This document shows positions 1-12,060 of a DNA stretch of 64,000 nucleotides, in pieces. Every line of letters starts with the position of its first letter. Position 1 is the stretch's first letter. A model generated the notes under the pieces. It was not told where the DNA came from, made no database searches, and worked only from the letters and a program-made list of their open reading frames with translations. The position numbers and the translations under genes are program-made. The DNA comes from Voacanga thouarsii (Eukaryota > Streptophyta > Magnoliopsida > Gentianales > Apocynaceae), in NCBI GenBank assembly GCA_026120185.1, contig JANUWF010003376.1, positions 620,001 to 684,000 of the forward strand, given 5' to 3'.

Positions 1-850
1 GAAATAAGCCTGTTAGCCATCCCAGAGATGTATAGTCTTCCTATAGATTCCAATCGTGTAGACTGACTAGTTAAGCAAGTTGATTGAAGTATAAGACTTC
101 TTCGGTTTTGTACTAACAAAATTTTTCTTTGGTAGAACAAACCCATTAAAATGCATTCAAAACTATCCCAGGTTATTCTGGGGGTGTTTAAAATATAGTC
201 TAGAACCCAAGGATGAAAAGGGGGATTCTTTCTTTGGAATTCTTTTGGAAAGTATCGAAAATTGTTAGTATAAGTTTCTGCTTGTATCTGCAGATAAATG
301 AGTTCTTGATCACAAGCTGTTACTATAGCCAATTGATTTAACTGGTCTAAGTAATAATAAGAACATGTGGGAGTTCTTATCATAGATTCACATATTTGAA
401 TTATTCTATGATATTCATACCAGAGTAGACATAAACGGACTCCTCGAGTCCGTAAGTTTTTCAAGCATAAATTCTCTAAACACATAATAAATAAAGTAGA
501 GAGAATCAAGTTATATCAACCATCTCAAAACAAGTAATCAACTATAATATATCTTAGTTTGAATATCAAAATTCAGTTTCTTTTTATGACAAACTCCTCC
601 TTGGATGAACTAGGTCATTTTCATATTCAAATTCATAAATCTATTTATTTCAAACCCAAAGAAACTCACCTTGTCAGCTTTCAACGGACGGTACTTCTTT
701 TCCCTTGGCCTTCCTCACGGTTCTAGTGGTACTTTTTCCCAATTTGTCCACTTTACGTCTTTTGTCTTTCTGGGTTTTAGACAAATAAATTTGTTTGAAT
801 AGGGTCCAATGCCCTTCAAGAAAAAGAGAGTGATAGAAAGATAGAAAATG
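1..850 (-). other. Pararetrovirus D, leader/intergenic side
   Basis: This stretch lies downstream (in minus-strand sense) of the TATA box and poly(A) signal of viral segment D, so by position it is the untranslated leader of the viral RNA. I see no open frame with family similarity and no primer-binding site; that site would lie beyond the window edge. The sequence is AT-rich and unstructured by eye. Assignment rests on position only. Confidence 0.4.
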
Positions 851-855
851 GATAT

Positions 856-861
856 TTTATT
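856..861 (-). terminator. Candidate viral poly(A) signal (segment D)
   Basis: AATAAA on the minus strand, about 145 nt downstream of the candidate TATA box. In Caulimoviridae the poly(A) signal sits shortly after the transcription start, giving a terminally redundant RNA. Segment B shows the same spacing style (TATA 19653, AATAAA 19852). Such hexamers are common by chance in AT-rich DNA. Confidence 0.45.
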
Positions 862-1004
862 AAGACATAGTATAGATGAGTACAAGTGGAGAAGGTTTCT
901 AAAACCTTATCTCTCTACAAAGTAGATTTAGCTTAGCAACATTGATTTACAAAGGAGAAGGATGAGAATGCTTGAGAACTGCTTCTTCTTGTGCCATCTG
1001 ATTC

Positions 1005-1015
1005 CTTTTTATAGA
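1005..1015 (-). promoter_or_regulatory. Candidate viral TATA box (segment D)
   Basis: CTATAAAAAGG on the minus strand, about 190 nt after the stop of ORF4 (1207). The place between the last ORF and the leader is where the genomic promoter of Caulimoviridae lies. The segment is a relic and activity is not implied. Confidence 0.5.
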
Positions 1016-1206
1016 GGAAAATCTACAAATTTCAATTGAATTCTTTGAAGTCCGAAAGATAAGTGGAGGACACCTATTTTGTCCTTAAAGTAGAGATTCA
1101 TTTACTTTTGATAAAGTAGGAAAAGTGATGTTTGCTTCTTCTTTTTTTTTTTTTAACAGTGGTTGGCTTTTCAAAAAAGTAGAAGCCAGGTACTAGCTAT
1201 GAGTCA

Positions 1207-2203
1207 TTACTTGGGTGGAGTTGCTAGTGCTTTATCTTCATCTGTTTGGCTAGCTGAGTCAGATCTGGATATAAAGGCTATATCTCGTATATGCTATGGA
1301 TACTTTTCCTCATAATGTGATACTAATCCCGGATTTGCTATTAAGTGTTGAAATGGAAGAAAGATTTTGCCAAATTCTTTGGGCCAATAGTATTTTTCCA
1401 TCATGGTTTCACCTACTAGGTAAAAATTAATTTTGTCATTTGCAGAAAAATTCCATTGAGTTCCAATCATCTTAGCACGCCAGTGTTTAAGTTGATAATC
1501 AAATGTGGTGCCAGCTTCCCATTTTGAATCAGACTTTGAATCAGGGAGTAAGCCTGTTTCTAAGTACTAATTCTAATGAAATGTTTTGCTGGCTTAATTT
1601 TTGAGGCTATCCATTCAGATGGAAAGCTTTCAATAAATAAATGGGCAGGGCCTTCAAATGTCTGAAAGAGTTTTCTAAGAATCATATTTAGAGGATGAGG
1701 AAGGTCCACAGTACAAGTTATATCATCCACAATTAAAGAATTTAGTAACCCATAAGTCATTAGTGAACTGGGAGTAATTTCTACTCCTGTAAAATGAAGT
1801 GTAGGGAATAGGCTTATATCAATATTGGCTTTCTGAATGGAATAAACCAGTTAACATCTACAATAAGAAAGTCCTAGATTAGATCCAGAAGTCTGCGCCT
1901 TGCATTAGCTAAAACAGCCTTTGTAGGGTCTTTTCTGCACATACTCAATCTCATAAAAGAGTGAGATGCCTACAAGTTCAGGAATGGAATTCCTGTGGGC
2001 TTCCTTAAGGAAGTTAAAATGGGCTGTCATAGTAGAGAGACTGATGTATTCTACAATGACCTTAATTTGGCATACCAAAGGGTTAGAAAGCTTTTTCCAT
2101 ACTTTGATAGGACCTTTGGCTGATTCCCCATGAGATGGGTTGCCGAGACTTAAGTATTTTTCGCACACTATTTCCACTGAAGAACTAGATTTAGTGTTTA
2201 GCT
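1207..2203 (-). pseudogene. Pararetrovirus D ORF4 (viroplasmin/TAV-like), C-terminal part
   Basis: This is the continuation of the ORF4 remnant at 4023-4575, separated from it by the solo LTR at 2204-4022. In minus-strand reading it begins beside the LTR flank and passes through open pieces at 1905-2177 and 1560-1760. After a frame change it reaches an open stretch with residues such as HWRAKMIGTQWNF and ending LATPPK, with a stop at 1207. By position and length it would be the body of a P6/transactivator-like protein; that function is inferred from the viroplasmin-like domain upstream. Several stops and at least one frameshift break it. The related ORF4 of segment B has a different C-terminus, rich in Cys and acidic residues. 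Confidence 0.55.
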
Positions 2204-4022
2204 TGAAGGCTTAAGAAGGGAAAACACGAAGCACACAGCGGAAGCAAAAGCAAAAAAAAAAAAAAAAACTGGAAAAACTGAAGAACAATGGAACTGAACA
2301 GAGCTGGTGCCAACTCCGACAGCCCTAGCCTGCACCAGTTGCACTATGTATTGATTCTAAGGTTAAAAAAAATTATCTCTTTTCTTTATTCTAAGAATTG
2401 GCTAGACCGAAATGTGTGGAACCAGGGTAGGTACGCTGGTGGAGACCTCTGGTGCAATTTCTATAAGTCTTCTACTCCGTCTGTGCATGTATATGTACGC
2501 CAAACTCTCGGTCTTTCAGTATATAGCCTGCCTAATTCTGTTTAGTGAACAACTAACAGAACTAAGGAATACTTTCTGGAGAGAAAGAGAGAGAGAGAGA
2601 GAGAGGCGTGTGTTTTTTTCACAGAGAAGAGTCTGTCAAAAACAACGATGATTTCCAATCCTCCTGTTTAACCTAAATAAAACCCTAAGTTAAACTGGAC
2701 TGGCCTATTAGACTCTTAATTTAACCTGTTGGACTAAATTAATTATTCTAATTAGAACTAACTTAATGGCCCAATAAATAATTAATTTTCCTAGCCCAAA
2801 TAAACTAGTCCAATTAACAAACCTATATTAGTTTAATCCCAGGTTAATCCCTAATTATTCAAACTGGACCAAAGTCCTGAATAATTAATTAACCCACCAA
2901 ACTAATTTAATTAATTCTCTCTCTCCATGGACCTTTATTTTATTCTAGCCCAATAATTAAATTAGGCTACTTAAATAAAATAAATTCCATTTAATTTAAG
3001 ATTAATTCTTTAGCCCGTATTTAATTAAGACTTACAGTCTATACTAGGGACCAAAAGACACACCGTCTTGGCTACTAAAATGACCAAAATACCCTTGTCA
3101 TATAAATAGCTATATATTACATTTTAAATATTTTCTAATATCACCATAAAAAAATATTGACGCCAAGGACAATGCTGCGTTAACAAAGTCTCCGACTACA
3201 AGTGTAATGACTGAAATACCCCTCTATACATCGCCATACATTTAGAGAGGAAGAAATGTACTAACACCTCTCTAAATGATATCTACCGTCCTTAGGCTTC
3301 TAGTCCAATGATCCACGACTTCCTGGATTGTTTCCGCTTTTCAAAAGAGCTACCTTAAAGCAAACATCCAAGTCATGTTTCCTAGGGCCCTAGATATTTA
3401 GATCATTCAAACAACCACAAGGGGCGACATAGTATAGGAACTATCTTGTACAAGTCTGTCTTAACTAACTAGTCACACATACCCAATATGTAAGTATATT
3501 GGCCCTACGATAGAACCTCAACTATAGCATATCAAAATACATGCTTCCAGCTTCGTCAGACCACCAACTCATACTCAAGTCGTAGAGTACTAGTCCACAC
3601 TGTAACAGTAATAGTCTAGGTTTCTACCATATAGTACTTTTAAGAAACCACTACTATAGGTCCTGTTCTACGTATTTGAAATACGCTTATGTCATGAAGT
3701 GAGTGGACTACTCACTAGCTAAAGGTAAGCCATTCTCCATTTGGAATTCACAATATAATAATTTAGACATGATGAGATTCTCATTCTCATCAATCGGTTA
3801 GGAACAAATGTTTATGTGTTAAGTAACTCGTGATTCATACCTTACTATGAAAGACCTCCATTCACATGGACCACTTACTTAAACACAGTGGGTCTTTTCC
3901 AAATGTAATTTGTGCATAAATAAAATTATAAATTCACAAATAATTTCTGAAAATAAATTCTTTTCTTAAAACATTCGATATTTACATAAGAAATCTAGTC
4001 TAAGAGGGTATATTTCCCAACA
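2204..4022 (-). mobile_element. Solo LTR of copia family 1 (diverged subfamily) in ORF4 of segment D
   Basis: In minus sense the LTR starts TGTTGGGAAATATACCC (4022) and ends CCTTCA (2204). Flanks are TAGCT (2199-2203) and TGGCT (4023-4027), a 5-bp target duplication with one mismatch. Much of it aligns by eye with the LTRs at 23321, 33411, 41198 and 61947: the start of U3, the region around 'agtctccgac' and the block on a regulatory-looking 'gcgtatttc'. No gag, pol, primer site or second LTR is attached, so it is a solo LTR. At 1819 bp it is shorter than the roughly 2020-bp relatives and clearly more diverged. Confidence 0.85.
2581..2605. repeat. (GA)n simple repeat
   Basis: A GA-rich microsatellite inside the solo LTR, near its U5 side. 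Confidence 0.9.
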
Positions 4023-4575
4023 TGGCTCAGGCAAAAAAGATGTCTGGTGAGTAGGGCCCTCAGTAGAAGATGATGAAGTAACTGTTTGAACAAATGTTCT
4101 TCCCTGCTAGCATATCGAACCATAGGGCCTGTTTTTCAAATTTTGAGAAATGAAGAAGTTTGGTCCCACACGTCGTCTAGTGATTTCCAATGCTTCTAAC
4201 AAGTCATAGAATCCTCTGTAAGAGGTTCCTTTGAGAGTATAAAGCTTAATTTCGGACCAGTCTAAGTATACTCCTGCATGTTCACCTGTGAACAAGGCAT
4301 AACAAGAGAATTTCTTTCCTTGGGGTTTTTCAAAAATGCCAAGGAAATAATTAGTAAGACATGATATTAAAATTACTTTTGAGTTTGATTGGTCTGGGGG
4401 AGTGACCAAATTCCACAAGTTTCCAATGAGGCAACATTGGACTTCATCCAGCTATTTTCTCAGTTCTAAAGTAAACTGTATTTTTGGGTTCTAATGAATC
4501 ATAAGTTCATGAGTCCTAAATTTCGTGGTTTTAAGTGTTGAGGCTTTCTTATTGCCCCCTTTGTCAGTCATTCCT
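4023..4575 (-). pseudogene. Pararetrovirus D ORF4, N-terminal part with viroplasmin-like domain
   Basis: The frame follows the RNase H end directly. The open piece 4107-4418 (103 aa) contains YALFTGEHAGVYLDW, then GTSYRGFYDLLEALE and RRRVGPNFFIS. This is the pattern of the small viroplasmin / RNase H1 N-terminal fold (a G-x-x-x-G-x-Y-x-x-W core followed by an 'F-x-x-x-x-E-A' helix), which is found in P6/transactivator proteins of several caulimovirid genera. In segment A the preceding ORF ends TAATG, coupling the stop to an ATG; here the same place reads TAATAG, so the start codon has been lost. A stop also breaks the N-terminal arm. The ORF continues at 2203 beyond the inserted LTR. Confidence 0.7.
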
Positions 4576-6165
4576 GCTATTAAACAATCAAACGTGAAAG
4601 AATGTCAGCAGCAGCATTTTGGGGACCTTTAATATGTTCCCAATTTATTTTAAATCCTTGTTTTAACAAACAATCAATAAATTTAAGCCATCTTTTATAA
4701 GATAAGCCTTTAGGAGTAATTTTTGACTCTTTTGCACATTGAACAATTGCTTCACAATCTGTTCTGATAGCTATCTTAGGTTTGCCCAGTAAACAGAATC
4801 TAAAACTATCTAAACAATATAGTACTGCATGTATTTCATAATCCAAAAAAGGTCAAATGTCCTTTCTCTCTAAATTTCCCAGAAGTATACCTGCATATGA
4901 GTTTAGTATTTTTGGGATAGTATTTATTTTGCTTTTGTAATAGCACACCACCCCCCCCCCCCCCCGGTTTCACATCCATCGGTTTCTATAATTAAGTAAT
5001 CTGAATCTAATAGAAGAGTGAGTTCAGGCGAAGTTTTACACATCTCTTTTATTTTCTTAACCAATTGTATATCTTCTTGGATAAAATGTCTCTGTCCTTT
5101 TGGAGATGTTTTATTATAAAGAGGGCCGGTGAGTTTGTCAATATTTTTTAAATAAGGCCTAGTGTAATTAAGAAGTCCCAGAAAACTTTGCAAAGTTTTG
5201 AAATCTTCCATTTTATCTGGAAAAGTAAAAATTTTTGCTGAAATAGCAAGTTCAAGTTTAATCCTGCCTTAGCCAATTTCAGCTCTAAGGAAATCAATTT
5301 TTTCTTTGAACAAGGCCAATTTTTGTTTAGAAACAATCAATCCATGTTTTTTAAATAATGAAAAGATTGTATGCAAGTGTGCCCGATGTTCATTTTTATT
5401 TTACTAAAAACAAGAATATCATCTATGTAAACACAAGTAAAACTAGAGTAAGGTCTAAAAATGTTATCCATTTTCCTTTGGAAAACTTGAGGTGCTATTT
5501 TTAAACCAAAAGGCATAACAAGCCATTCAACGTGTCCTTCAAGACAAGAGAATGCAGTCTAACTAACTGATTCTGGATGCATTCTTACCTACCAAAATCT
5601 TGATTTCATGTCAAACTTACTATACCATGAAGATCCTTGGATTTTGTTGATGAGTTGATCCTTCTCTGGAATTTTGTAACCATCTTCATTACAATTGTCA
5701 TTAAGACGCTTGTAATTGAAAACCATCCGAGTTTGGCCCTTTTTTTGTTCTGATCCTTTATTTACGATAAAGACGGGGGATCTATGTCTGGAGTCTGACC
5801 TTTAAATTGCTCAAAGACTAAGCAATTGCTCCACATGCATTTTGCATTCCTGCTGCTCAAAGTTAAAGTATTTCATATCCTGCGCTTTAATAGTCAGATC
5901 AGGATTAATGATATTAAGTTTGCAGAAAACCTTGTCTTTGTCCCAATATTTTAGGGGGTTTTCTCCTATAATTTCAAGTTTTTCCAACTTAGAAATTAGG
6001 TCCTCAATAGATAAAATGGACTGTAAATTTTTTTAGAATTATTCTAGGAGAAGGATAACTATTTATTTCTTCAAGTATTGCTCCTGAAGTGCAATCATCT
6101 TCATAGCTGGTTAAATCAATACTATAGCTACAAGCCGCTCTTTTTTCAGCCTGTATTCTAGTATT
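4575..6165 (-). pseudogene. Pararetrovirus D polyprotein end: RT and RNase H
   Basis: Minus-strand remnant collinear with segment A from about 12040 to 13664. Recognisable parts in order: the pre-RT linker (6036-5842), the YIDD catalytic box of reverse transcriptase (5429-5418), the connection region with SFLGLLNYTRPYLKN, the RNase H box IETDGCETG (about 4985-4960), and the RNase H tail ending AAADILSRLIV at 4580. A run of 15 C (4951-4965) on the plus strand falls inside the RNase H box and disturbs the frame. Several stops are present. Homology to segment A stops near 6162, followed by about 30 bp of unmatched sequence up to the solo LTR at 6196. RT and RNase H convert viral RNA to DNA; this copy is dead. 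Confidence 0.85.
4951..4965. repeat. (C)15 homopolymer in RNase H of segment D
   Basis: A homopolymer at the glycine-rich part of the RNase H box. Segment A has a run of 10 G at the equivalent place (13290-13299). Confidence 0.95.
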
Positions 6166-6195
6166 TAATACCAAGAACGCTTTACAGATTGACTA

Positions 6196-7734
6196 TGATG
6201 CGTATTTATTTGGGTATAAAAATCATATAAAAATAAGCGCATTCTCAATCAAGTTTAAATTAAAACGTTAACCTCAAATTACACATATGAGCAAGCGTAC
6301 TCATCATTAACATATTATAGGGTTCAAACGAGTGTCGATCCTCAAGGAACAAGTATGCATTAATCATTTTTCTTTTATTGTTTAACTGACTTAATAAAGT
6401 AAAAAATAAATAAAAAGGAAAATAAAATAAAAATATATACATGTGTCAATGATGGAGAATTATGTAACTTAAACCATTGTTTTGACAAACATGATCTTAA
6501 AGAACCCAATATTTATCATAACTAACCATTCTCTTGGCATTATGAAGGATTAAGATAGATTCACTTCTTTGGTCAATCCATAAAATCACTATCTCCTAGA
6601 TAAATTAGCATCACATGGTCAATCTCAACAAATTCATCCACAAGATGCATTAAATACAGTCTTTGATTAAATTTTCTTGGTCTGGCAAATTTAAAGCATG
6701 AAATTAATCAATGAATCCTTAGTCTAGCAGACATCAATTAACCTTTAATTACCCAATCCTAGGCAATTAACCCCCTTGGTCTAGTAAGTTAATAGCCAAT
6801 AAATATGAAATCAATAAATTGCAACCACCATCAACCCCTTTGGTCGAGTAAGTTAATGAAAAGAAACAATCAATTTTAATCTCGTAATAAGCATAAGTAA
6901 TTAAATACCAAGAAGAACAATCAATTAATCAAAAGATCAAATAACTCTAAAAATTATGAATACCTAAAATAATGTCAAATTACAATAAAATAATTAACAT
7001 ATCATTGTTCAAGAAAAAGAAAACAAAGTAAAAGAAAACACTTATAGACAAGCATTCTTCTTCTTCCCTTGTAGACCTTCTCGTACAATCCACTTTGAAT
7101 TGAAGAATTTCTCATTTGATTTGAGCGATTTTCTATGATGATCTATGAATTCTCCCCTTTTCTCTTGTGTTTTCCATCTATTTATGGGCTTAGGAAGTAC
7201 CTAAACTTATTGATGTAAGGTTCTTAGCCGAGTAGAAGTAGGAAGATACTAAAATTCTGCAAATTACCAAAAATCGAGTGCAAAAATTAAGGTTCTGCCT
7301 TATCTTCATGGCACAGCCGGCGCCGCTTTGGCTGCTGGAGTCGACGCCAGTTGTGTTCTGTTTCTTCAATCATTCACCAATTTTTTCTTGATTTCCACGC
7401 AATATTATCTAGAGTACAATCGACGCCGCCTTGTCTACTAGAGTCGGTGCCGGTTTGGTTCTGTTTCGATCCTATTTCAACAATTTTTGTCGTCTCAAAG
7501 TGCGTGCAAGCAGCACATGGCCAGTGCCGGTTCCTTTGTCCTAGCCGGCACCGCCTTTGTTCTGTTTTGTGACGTTTTTGCTTTGTTTTACCCCTCAAAT
7601 CTGAAATAACGCACAAAATACATTTTCAAGGGTAAAATCTCAAATATGAAGAAATATAACTAGTTATTGAATAAAATGTATCACAAAATAGCCTCAAATA
7701 ACTAGGAAAAATATGACTAATTTAGGCCCTATCA
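6196..7734 (-). mobile_element. Solo LTR, unclassified family, with exact 5-bp duplication
   Basis: The block begins TGATGCG and ends CCCTATCA, flanked by GACTA at 6191-6195 and again at 7735-7739. TG...CA ends with a perfect 5-bp duplication are the marks of an LTR. Minus orientation is preferred: that end starts TGATAGGGCCTAAA and has a TATA-like CATAAATAG near 7186-7196. No coding potential; ORFs on both strands at 7351-7616 look fortuitous. It separates viral segments D and A. Confidence 0.8.
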
Positions 7735-7739
7735 GACTA

Positions 7740-8020
7740 CTTCCTTTCATAGCTCAATTGTTACCAGAAATATTTTGATATCTGAAATTTCAGAAAAACT
7801 TTCATATATAAAAAATTCTCAGACTAATATTCTAAGACAATTTGAAATCTAGGCCTATTTAAACAACCTAATTTCCAAAAGTTTTAGATACTTCAAAAGA
7901 AATACAAAAATTTCAAAAGTCTTTGAAAGAACTTTAGGATCAGATAACTACTCATGAGTCAAAAATAAATACTGAGCTTGCCAAGATCCATGACTTATTA
8001 GACAAAATTCGATATGAATA
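7740..8020 (+). pseudogene. Pararetrovirus A ORF1 remnant
   Basis: Broken frame with many Lys and Gln, ending KIRYE then a stop at 8018-8020 that overlaps the ATG of ORF2 (8014). In segment C the equivalent ORF1 (44151-44621) also overlaps ORF2 by its stop. Small, poorly conserved, helix-forming ORFs before the polyprotein are typical of badnaviruses and tungroviruses. Similarity to segment C here is weak, so the assignment rests on position and the overlap. Confidence 0.45.
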
Positions 8021-8364
8021 AAACGGATTTTGAAAATACATACTTTGTTGAGGCAATTAAATATACCTCTAAACTCAAAGGTTATCTAGATTTTTCTGGA
8101 TATACTAATACTACAGAAGCTGTATCCAAAACTAACAAGTTTTTAATTTAACAAAACAATGTTATTCTGGTAATGATCAGTTCATTACATAATAGAATGA
8201 CAAAAATTGAAAGAGAGGTTGTCAGAATGTCTGATTATCTCAAAGGTCGAGAAACTACCTCTTGGAAGAATGCATTAGATAAAATTAATGCAGGTCTGGC
8301 AAAAATGTCTACAAGACAGCAAGTTAGGTATAGACCTAACAATACTAAATTCCTGACCTATTAA
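8014..8364 (+). pseudogene. Pararetrovirus A ORF2
   Basis: From the ATG at 8014 the frame reads through 8364 with one internal stop (TAA at about 8146). It is about 116 codons, the usual size of badnavirus ORF2 (virion-associated, nucleic-acid-binding protein). The centre has a helical stretch with HNRMTKIEREVVRM. Segment C has a counterpart at 44621 with the same arrangement (an acidic start, then a helix with FFEKLESIEKRLAAL). The stop is followed closely by the ATG of ORF3 at 8366. Confidence 0.55.
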
Positions 8365-8365
8365 G

Positions 8366-9330
8366 ATGAATAGATCATTTATAGGTGTTTCAAGAACTCT
8401 GGCAGGAATTCAAAGAACAGAATCAATGACGATGGATAATTTCCTTAGTTGCATTCTTAGGAAAGGATCTAGTTCTAATTCTGGAACATCTTCTCAAACT
8501 CTAGAAAATATGGTTGATATTAACCAAGACTTAACTGTTTTCTCTTACCAATAGCTAAGATCCATGCCAGCTAGAACTTTGTATGGCATAAACAGGTTCA
8601 GCAGAACTACTTCCTTGTTCAGACATCAAAGAACAGAACCTTTGCAGATACCTGATGGTCAAGAAATAAGGATGACTTTGATAACAGAAGAGTCATCAAG
8701 ACTACTGTACTCTAGAGGCCACAATTATATCCATCTTGGATTAATAATTATTAGGCTCAGAGGACTTAATATGAAAAGTAAAAGAGGTAAGGTATTACTG
8801 GTTCTTTATGATTCAAGATTTTCAAATCAAGCTGACCAAATTATCGGCATGCTTGAGGTAGATCTAAGTAACAATTTTGGAATTACTTATTTTTACCCAA
8901 ACTTTAATATGACAAGTAAAGATTTTTTGTAAACATATTAAAGTTTTGGTTAAAACTCGTGGATATGGACATTTTGAGGGGTCTAATATCCAACTGGATA
9001 TGATTTTCTTGGGAAAAATAATGAATAATATGTCTGTTTTTTATAAATTAAAAATAGATTACATTATTTAGGTGTTAACTTCTAAAGGAATAAGGTTTAT
9101 TCCTCCAAGAAGAACAGTGTCTGAATCTCTTGCAGGTTTAGAATGGACCTTCAAGTTAGGAGAAGAATAGGAAGCTCCACTCAAACCTACTGAAAATATT
9201 ACTTATGCAAATCTAGATGGTACTTTGAGTGTTAGGTTTGCAAACTACATTAATTCAGCACATCAAAATGAAGATGAGCTAGAAGAAGTATTGTATACTA
9301 AAAAAACCCGTCATTAGTTGATGGAATGAG
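8366..9330 (+). pseudogene. Pararetrovirus A ORF3: movement protein region
   Basis: ORF3 appears to start at ATG 8366, one base after the ORF2 stop. The open pieces 8366-8554 and 8564-8932 are in one frame, split by a TAG at 8552. The segment YIHLGLIIIRLRGL followed by GKVLLVLYDSRF is the core strand pattern of 30K-superfamily movement proteins, which open plasmodesmata for virus passage. Just before 8935, in a T-run, the frame shifts; the protein can be followed further in another frame to about 9330. Segment C carries a homologue at 44974-45660. Confidence 0.7.
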
Positions 9331-11290
9331 GAGTATTTGATGATTTAGAAGAATTCCTGTATTTTCCAAAAGAAATAGGAAAATATTTTTCTCAGGAAGA
9401 ACTGTTCCAATAGGAACAAATTGATCTAGAATTAGGAAAACTCCCAGAAGGATACAAACTTAGGTTTGGAATAAATATGGAAGTTATAGCTTATAAGGTT
9501 CCGATTCTTGTTCCAACTACTATTTCCAGAGCTGAAATAGAATTAGAAGAATTTTCTGAGACTCTTTCCACTATATCTGAAACAAATACAAATATTACTC
9601 ATATATCGGTCACAAATCTAATGGAGCACTCTACAACTTCAACCTCTCAGTCTAGACCCTATAATGTCTCTTATCCAAAATCAGAGCCTAGACCAATGGT
9701 TTATGACCAAAGAGGATATCCACCTAGGACTGCTGTAAATCTTTACACCAATCCTAATCCTTTACTTAGAACTACTGGAAGAAGAAGACCTCCCAAACTG
9801 ACTTTCTTTGGAAAAGATGCAATACTTCTCAATATAACTGAATGTGACCCTCAATTATTTGATACGTATCTTGAACAATGGACAGCCTTTGTTAAAAGAG
9901 ATTATTAGCAAAAGCATGAGCTGGATGTTGATTCAGGAGAAGCAATGATCCGGATAGCAGAAAACTATCTAGGAGATGTTGTAAGAGCAGTCTGGGAAGG
10001 ATTCAAAACTAAATTCCCTGATGAGGTAACTCGTATTGCCTAACAAGGCAATAATATTCTTAATTTTTGTTATTCTATTCATAGAATACTCACTACTAGA
10101 AATGCTAACACTGGTCTCAATCTTAGACAAATTGATGCTATGAGAGACCTAGAGTAGCTGCAATTACTAAACTGGTATTATGTTAAGCCATTTTGTTTAG
10201 ACTTTTTAGCATTAACAGTAGTTTCAGGAAACTATTATAGTCCTGAGATGGGAGAAAGGCTTTTCTCCAAATTACAAGATCAACTTGGCAAATAAATCCA
10301 TAAAGCATGGAAAACTATGACTGTTCCACCAACCTTTGATAATGTTGGGATTCGAATCCAACATATTCTCAGTAAATTGAAGGACAAATGTACTCATATT
10401 GCAACTCAAAAGACGCTGAAAAACCAAAGATATGGTTTTTGCTCTCAAATCTATACTGCTCAGCAGTATGGGGCAAAACAACTTCATACCAAACAAGGTA
10501 TTTATTCTGGTAAACCTAGATATAAACCGCTGAAGGGCAATCGAAAGGTAAAACCTTCAGAAACTTTGTATTTACGCAAGAGTAAGGCCAAAAAGCCCTA
10601 TCTTGATAAAAAGAAGCATGTGGGAAGATTTAAACCTAATAAATCTTATCAATCTACTTTTACATGTTATGCTTGTAACAAGCCAAGACACATTTCCTCG
10701 GTTTGTCCTGACAGAAAAAACTTATTTACACGAGAAGCCAAACTTGTAAATTGTACTCACTGTGACTTGTTGGAAGTAATGTTAGACGTTTCTGACTCTT
10801 CTTCTATTTATTCCATCTATGAAATAGAATCTCTTGAACAGGAAGAAGGCATAGAACCTAACTACGCTTTGGTTAATGAACTAACCAAGCCCCAACCTAT
10901 GGCAAAAAAATATGGCCTTACATCTCTAAGGTATGATTCTTCAAACTTCAACTTTCCAGAAAATGATGAGATAAATCATTTATACTCCAAAGAAGAAACT
11001 GATATGATGTTTACTGAAACAAAATTTGTTCCTCTTCCAACTGTTGATTGTACACATACTTAGAATTTAAAATAAGGAATTGATTATGTCCCATGTTTTA
11101 AATGCCACTATTATCCCTCTGTTTTAAGTAGAGCTACATGCTCTATTTGCAAAAAACAAATTTGAAATTTATGTTTGAAAGCATATTTTCAAATAGATAT
11201 TACTCAAACTCCTTATGTGAAAAACTCCACAAGAAACTAACTTTTAGAAACTAGGGTTTCCACTTTAGAAACTCGATTTAATGACTTAGA
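9330..11290 (+). pseudogene. Pararetrovirus A ORF3: coat protein region
   Basis: Open pieces 9477-9908 and 10317-11063 share one frame with the downstream protease and RT, so CP is part of a long polyprotein, as in badnaviruses. A basic Lys/Arg-rich region (about 10500-10660) leads to a zinc knuckle, CYACNKPRHISSVC (C-x2-C-x4-H-x4-C), at about 10665-10710. After an acidic stretch a second cysteine signature appears at 11094-11174 with the spacing CX2CX11CX2CX4-CX2C known from badnaviruses. Its fifth Cys position is a TGA stop (11163-11165). Further stops lie at 9906, 10041, 10156 and 10293. Confidence 0.8.
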
Positions 11291-12060
11291 ATTGCAATTT
11301 ATTCAATTTAAGGAAAATTATTTTGAAGAAAAAGCTACTACTGACTTTGACCCTTCAAAAATTTTTGAAGAAAAACAAAAAGGTATTACTATCACTGCAC
11401 CGGATAACAAATCTTGTACTTTTACTTCCCAACCTACTATGTGTAATTCAAATCTTACACAGACTCAGGTTGCTTGTCAAGTAAATATTCATGGTTTTAC
11501 ACGCCTTACAAATGCTTTTATTGATAATGGTGCCTCTTGATCCACCATTGATCAAAACTTTTTGGCAGAATTTATTCCCAACAAATTTTTGAAACATGCT
11601 AAAATTCGTTTGCATAGTACCCAATTTGATGGTACTCAACTTACCTTAGACACATACATATCCAATTGTAATGTCTAATTTTTGAACAATTGTGATTCCT
11701 GGTCCAAACCTATTTCTATTTCTGAATTATAGGTCAGACCTTTAAATCATAAGGATATTAATCTCCTTCTCGGGTTAAATTTCCTTATTCATAATGACAG
11801 GGCTTGTTTGTTAACCAACAACTATTGCCTGTTCTTTGAACATCTGGTCATCACTCCTATAATTACTAAACATTTACCTGCTCTCTCCTCTTCTCCATCA
11901 AAGTTACGCGCTCGGCTTGGTGATACCCCTGTTATTCCTCTTCTTCAACACAAACACACTCTTCAACCTCCAAATGGCCTTGAAGATGACTGCCTATGCA
12001 ACCCACCTAGAGCTCGCAAAAGGAAAAGTGATTTAAATACTAGAATATAGGCTGAAAAAA
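11290..12060 (+). pseudogene. Pararetrovirus A ORF3: aspartic protease region
   Basis: In frame with CP. The active-site loop reads NAFIDNGAS (about 11512-11538), where the usual D-[ST]-G has Asn in place of Ser/Thr, followed at once by a TGA stop. Further on, INLLLGLNFL (about 11758-11790) fits the second conserved strand of retropepsins. The enzyme would process the polyprotein. Broken by several stops. Confidence 0.65.

Noticed and set aside
7351..7616. Frames on both strands in the solo LTR
   Set aside because: Overlapping open frames on opposite strands without family features, inside a TG...CA block with target duplication.
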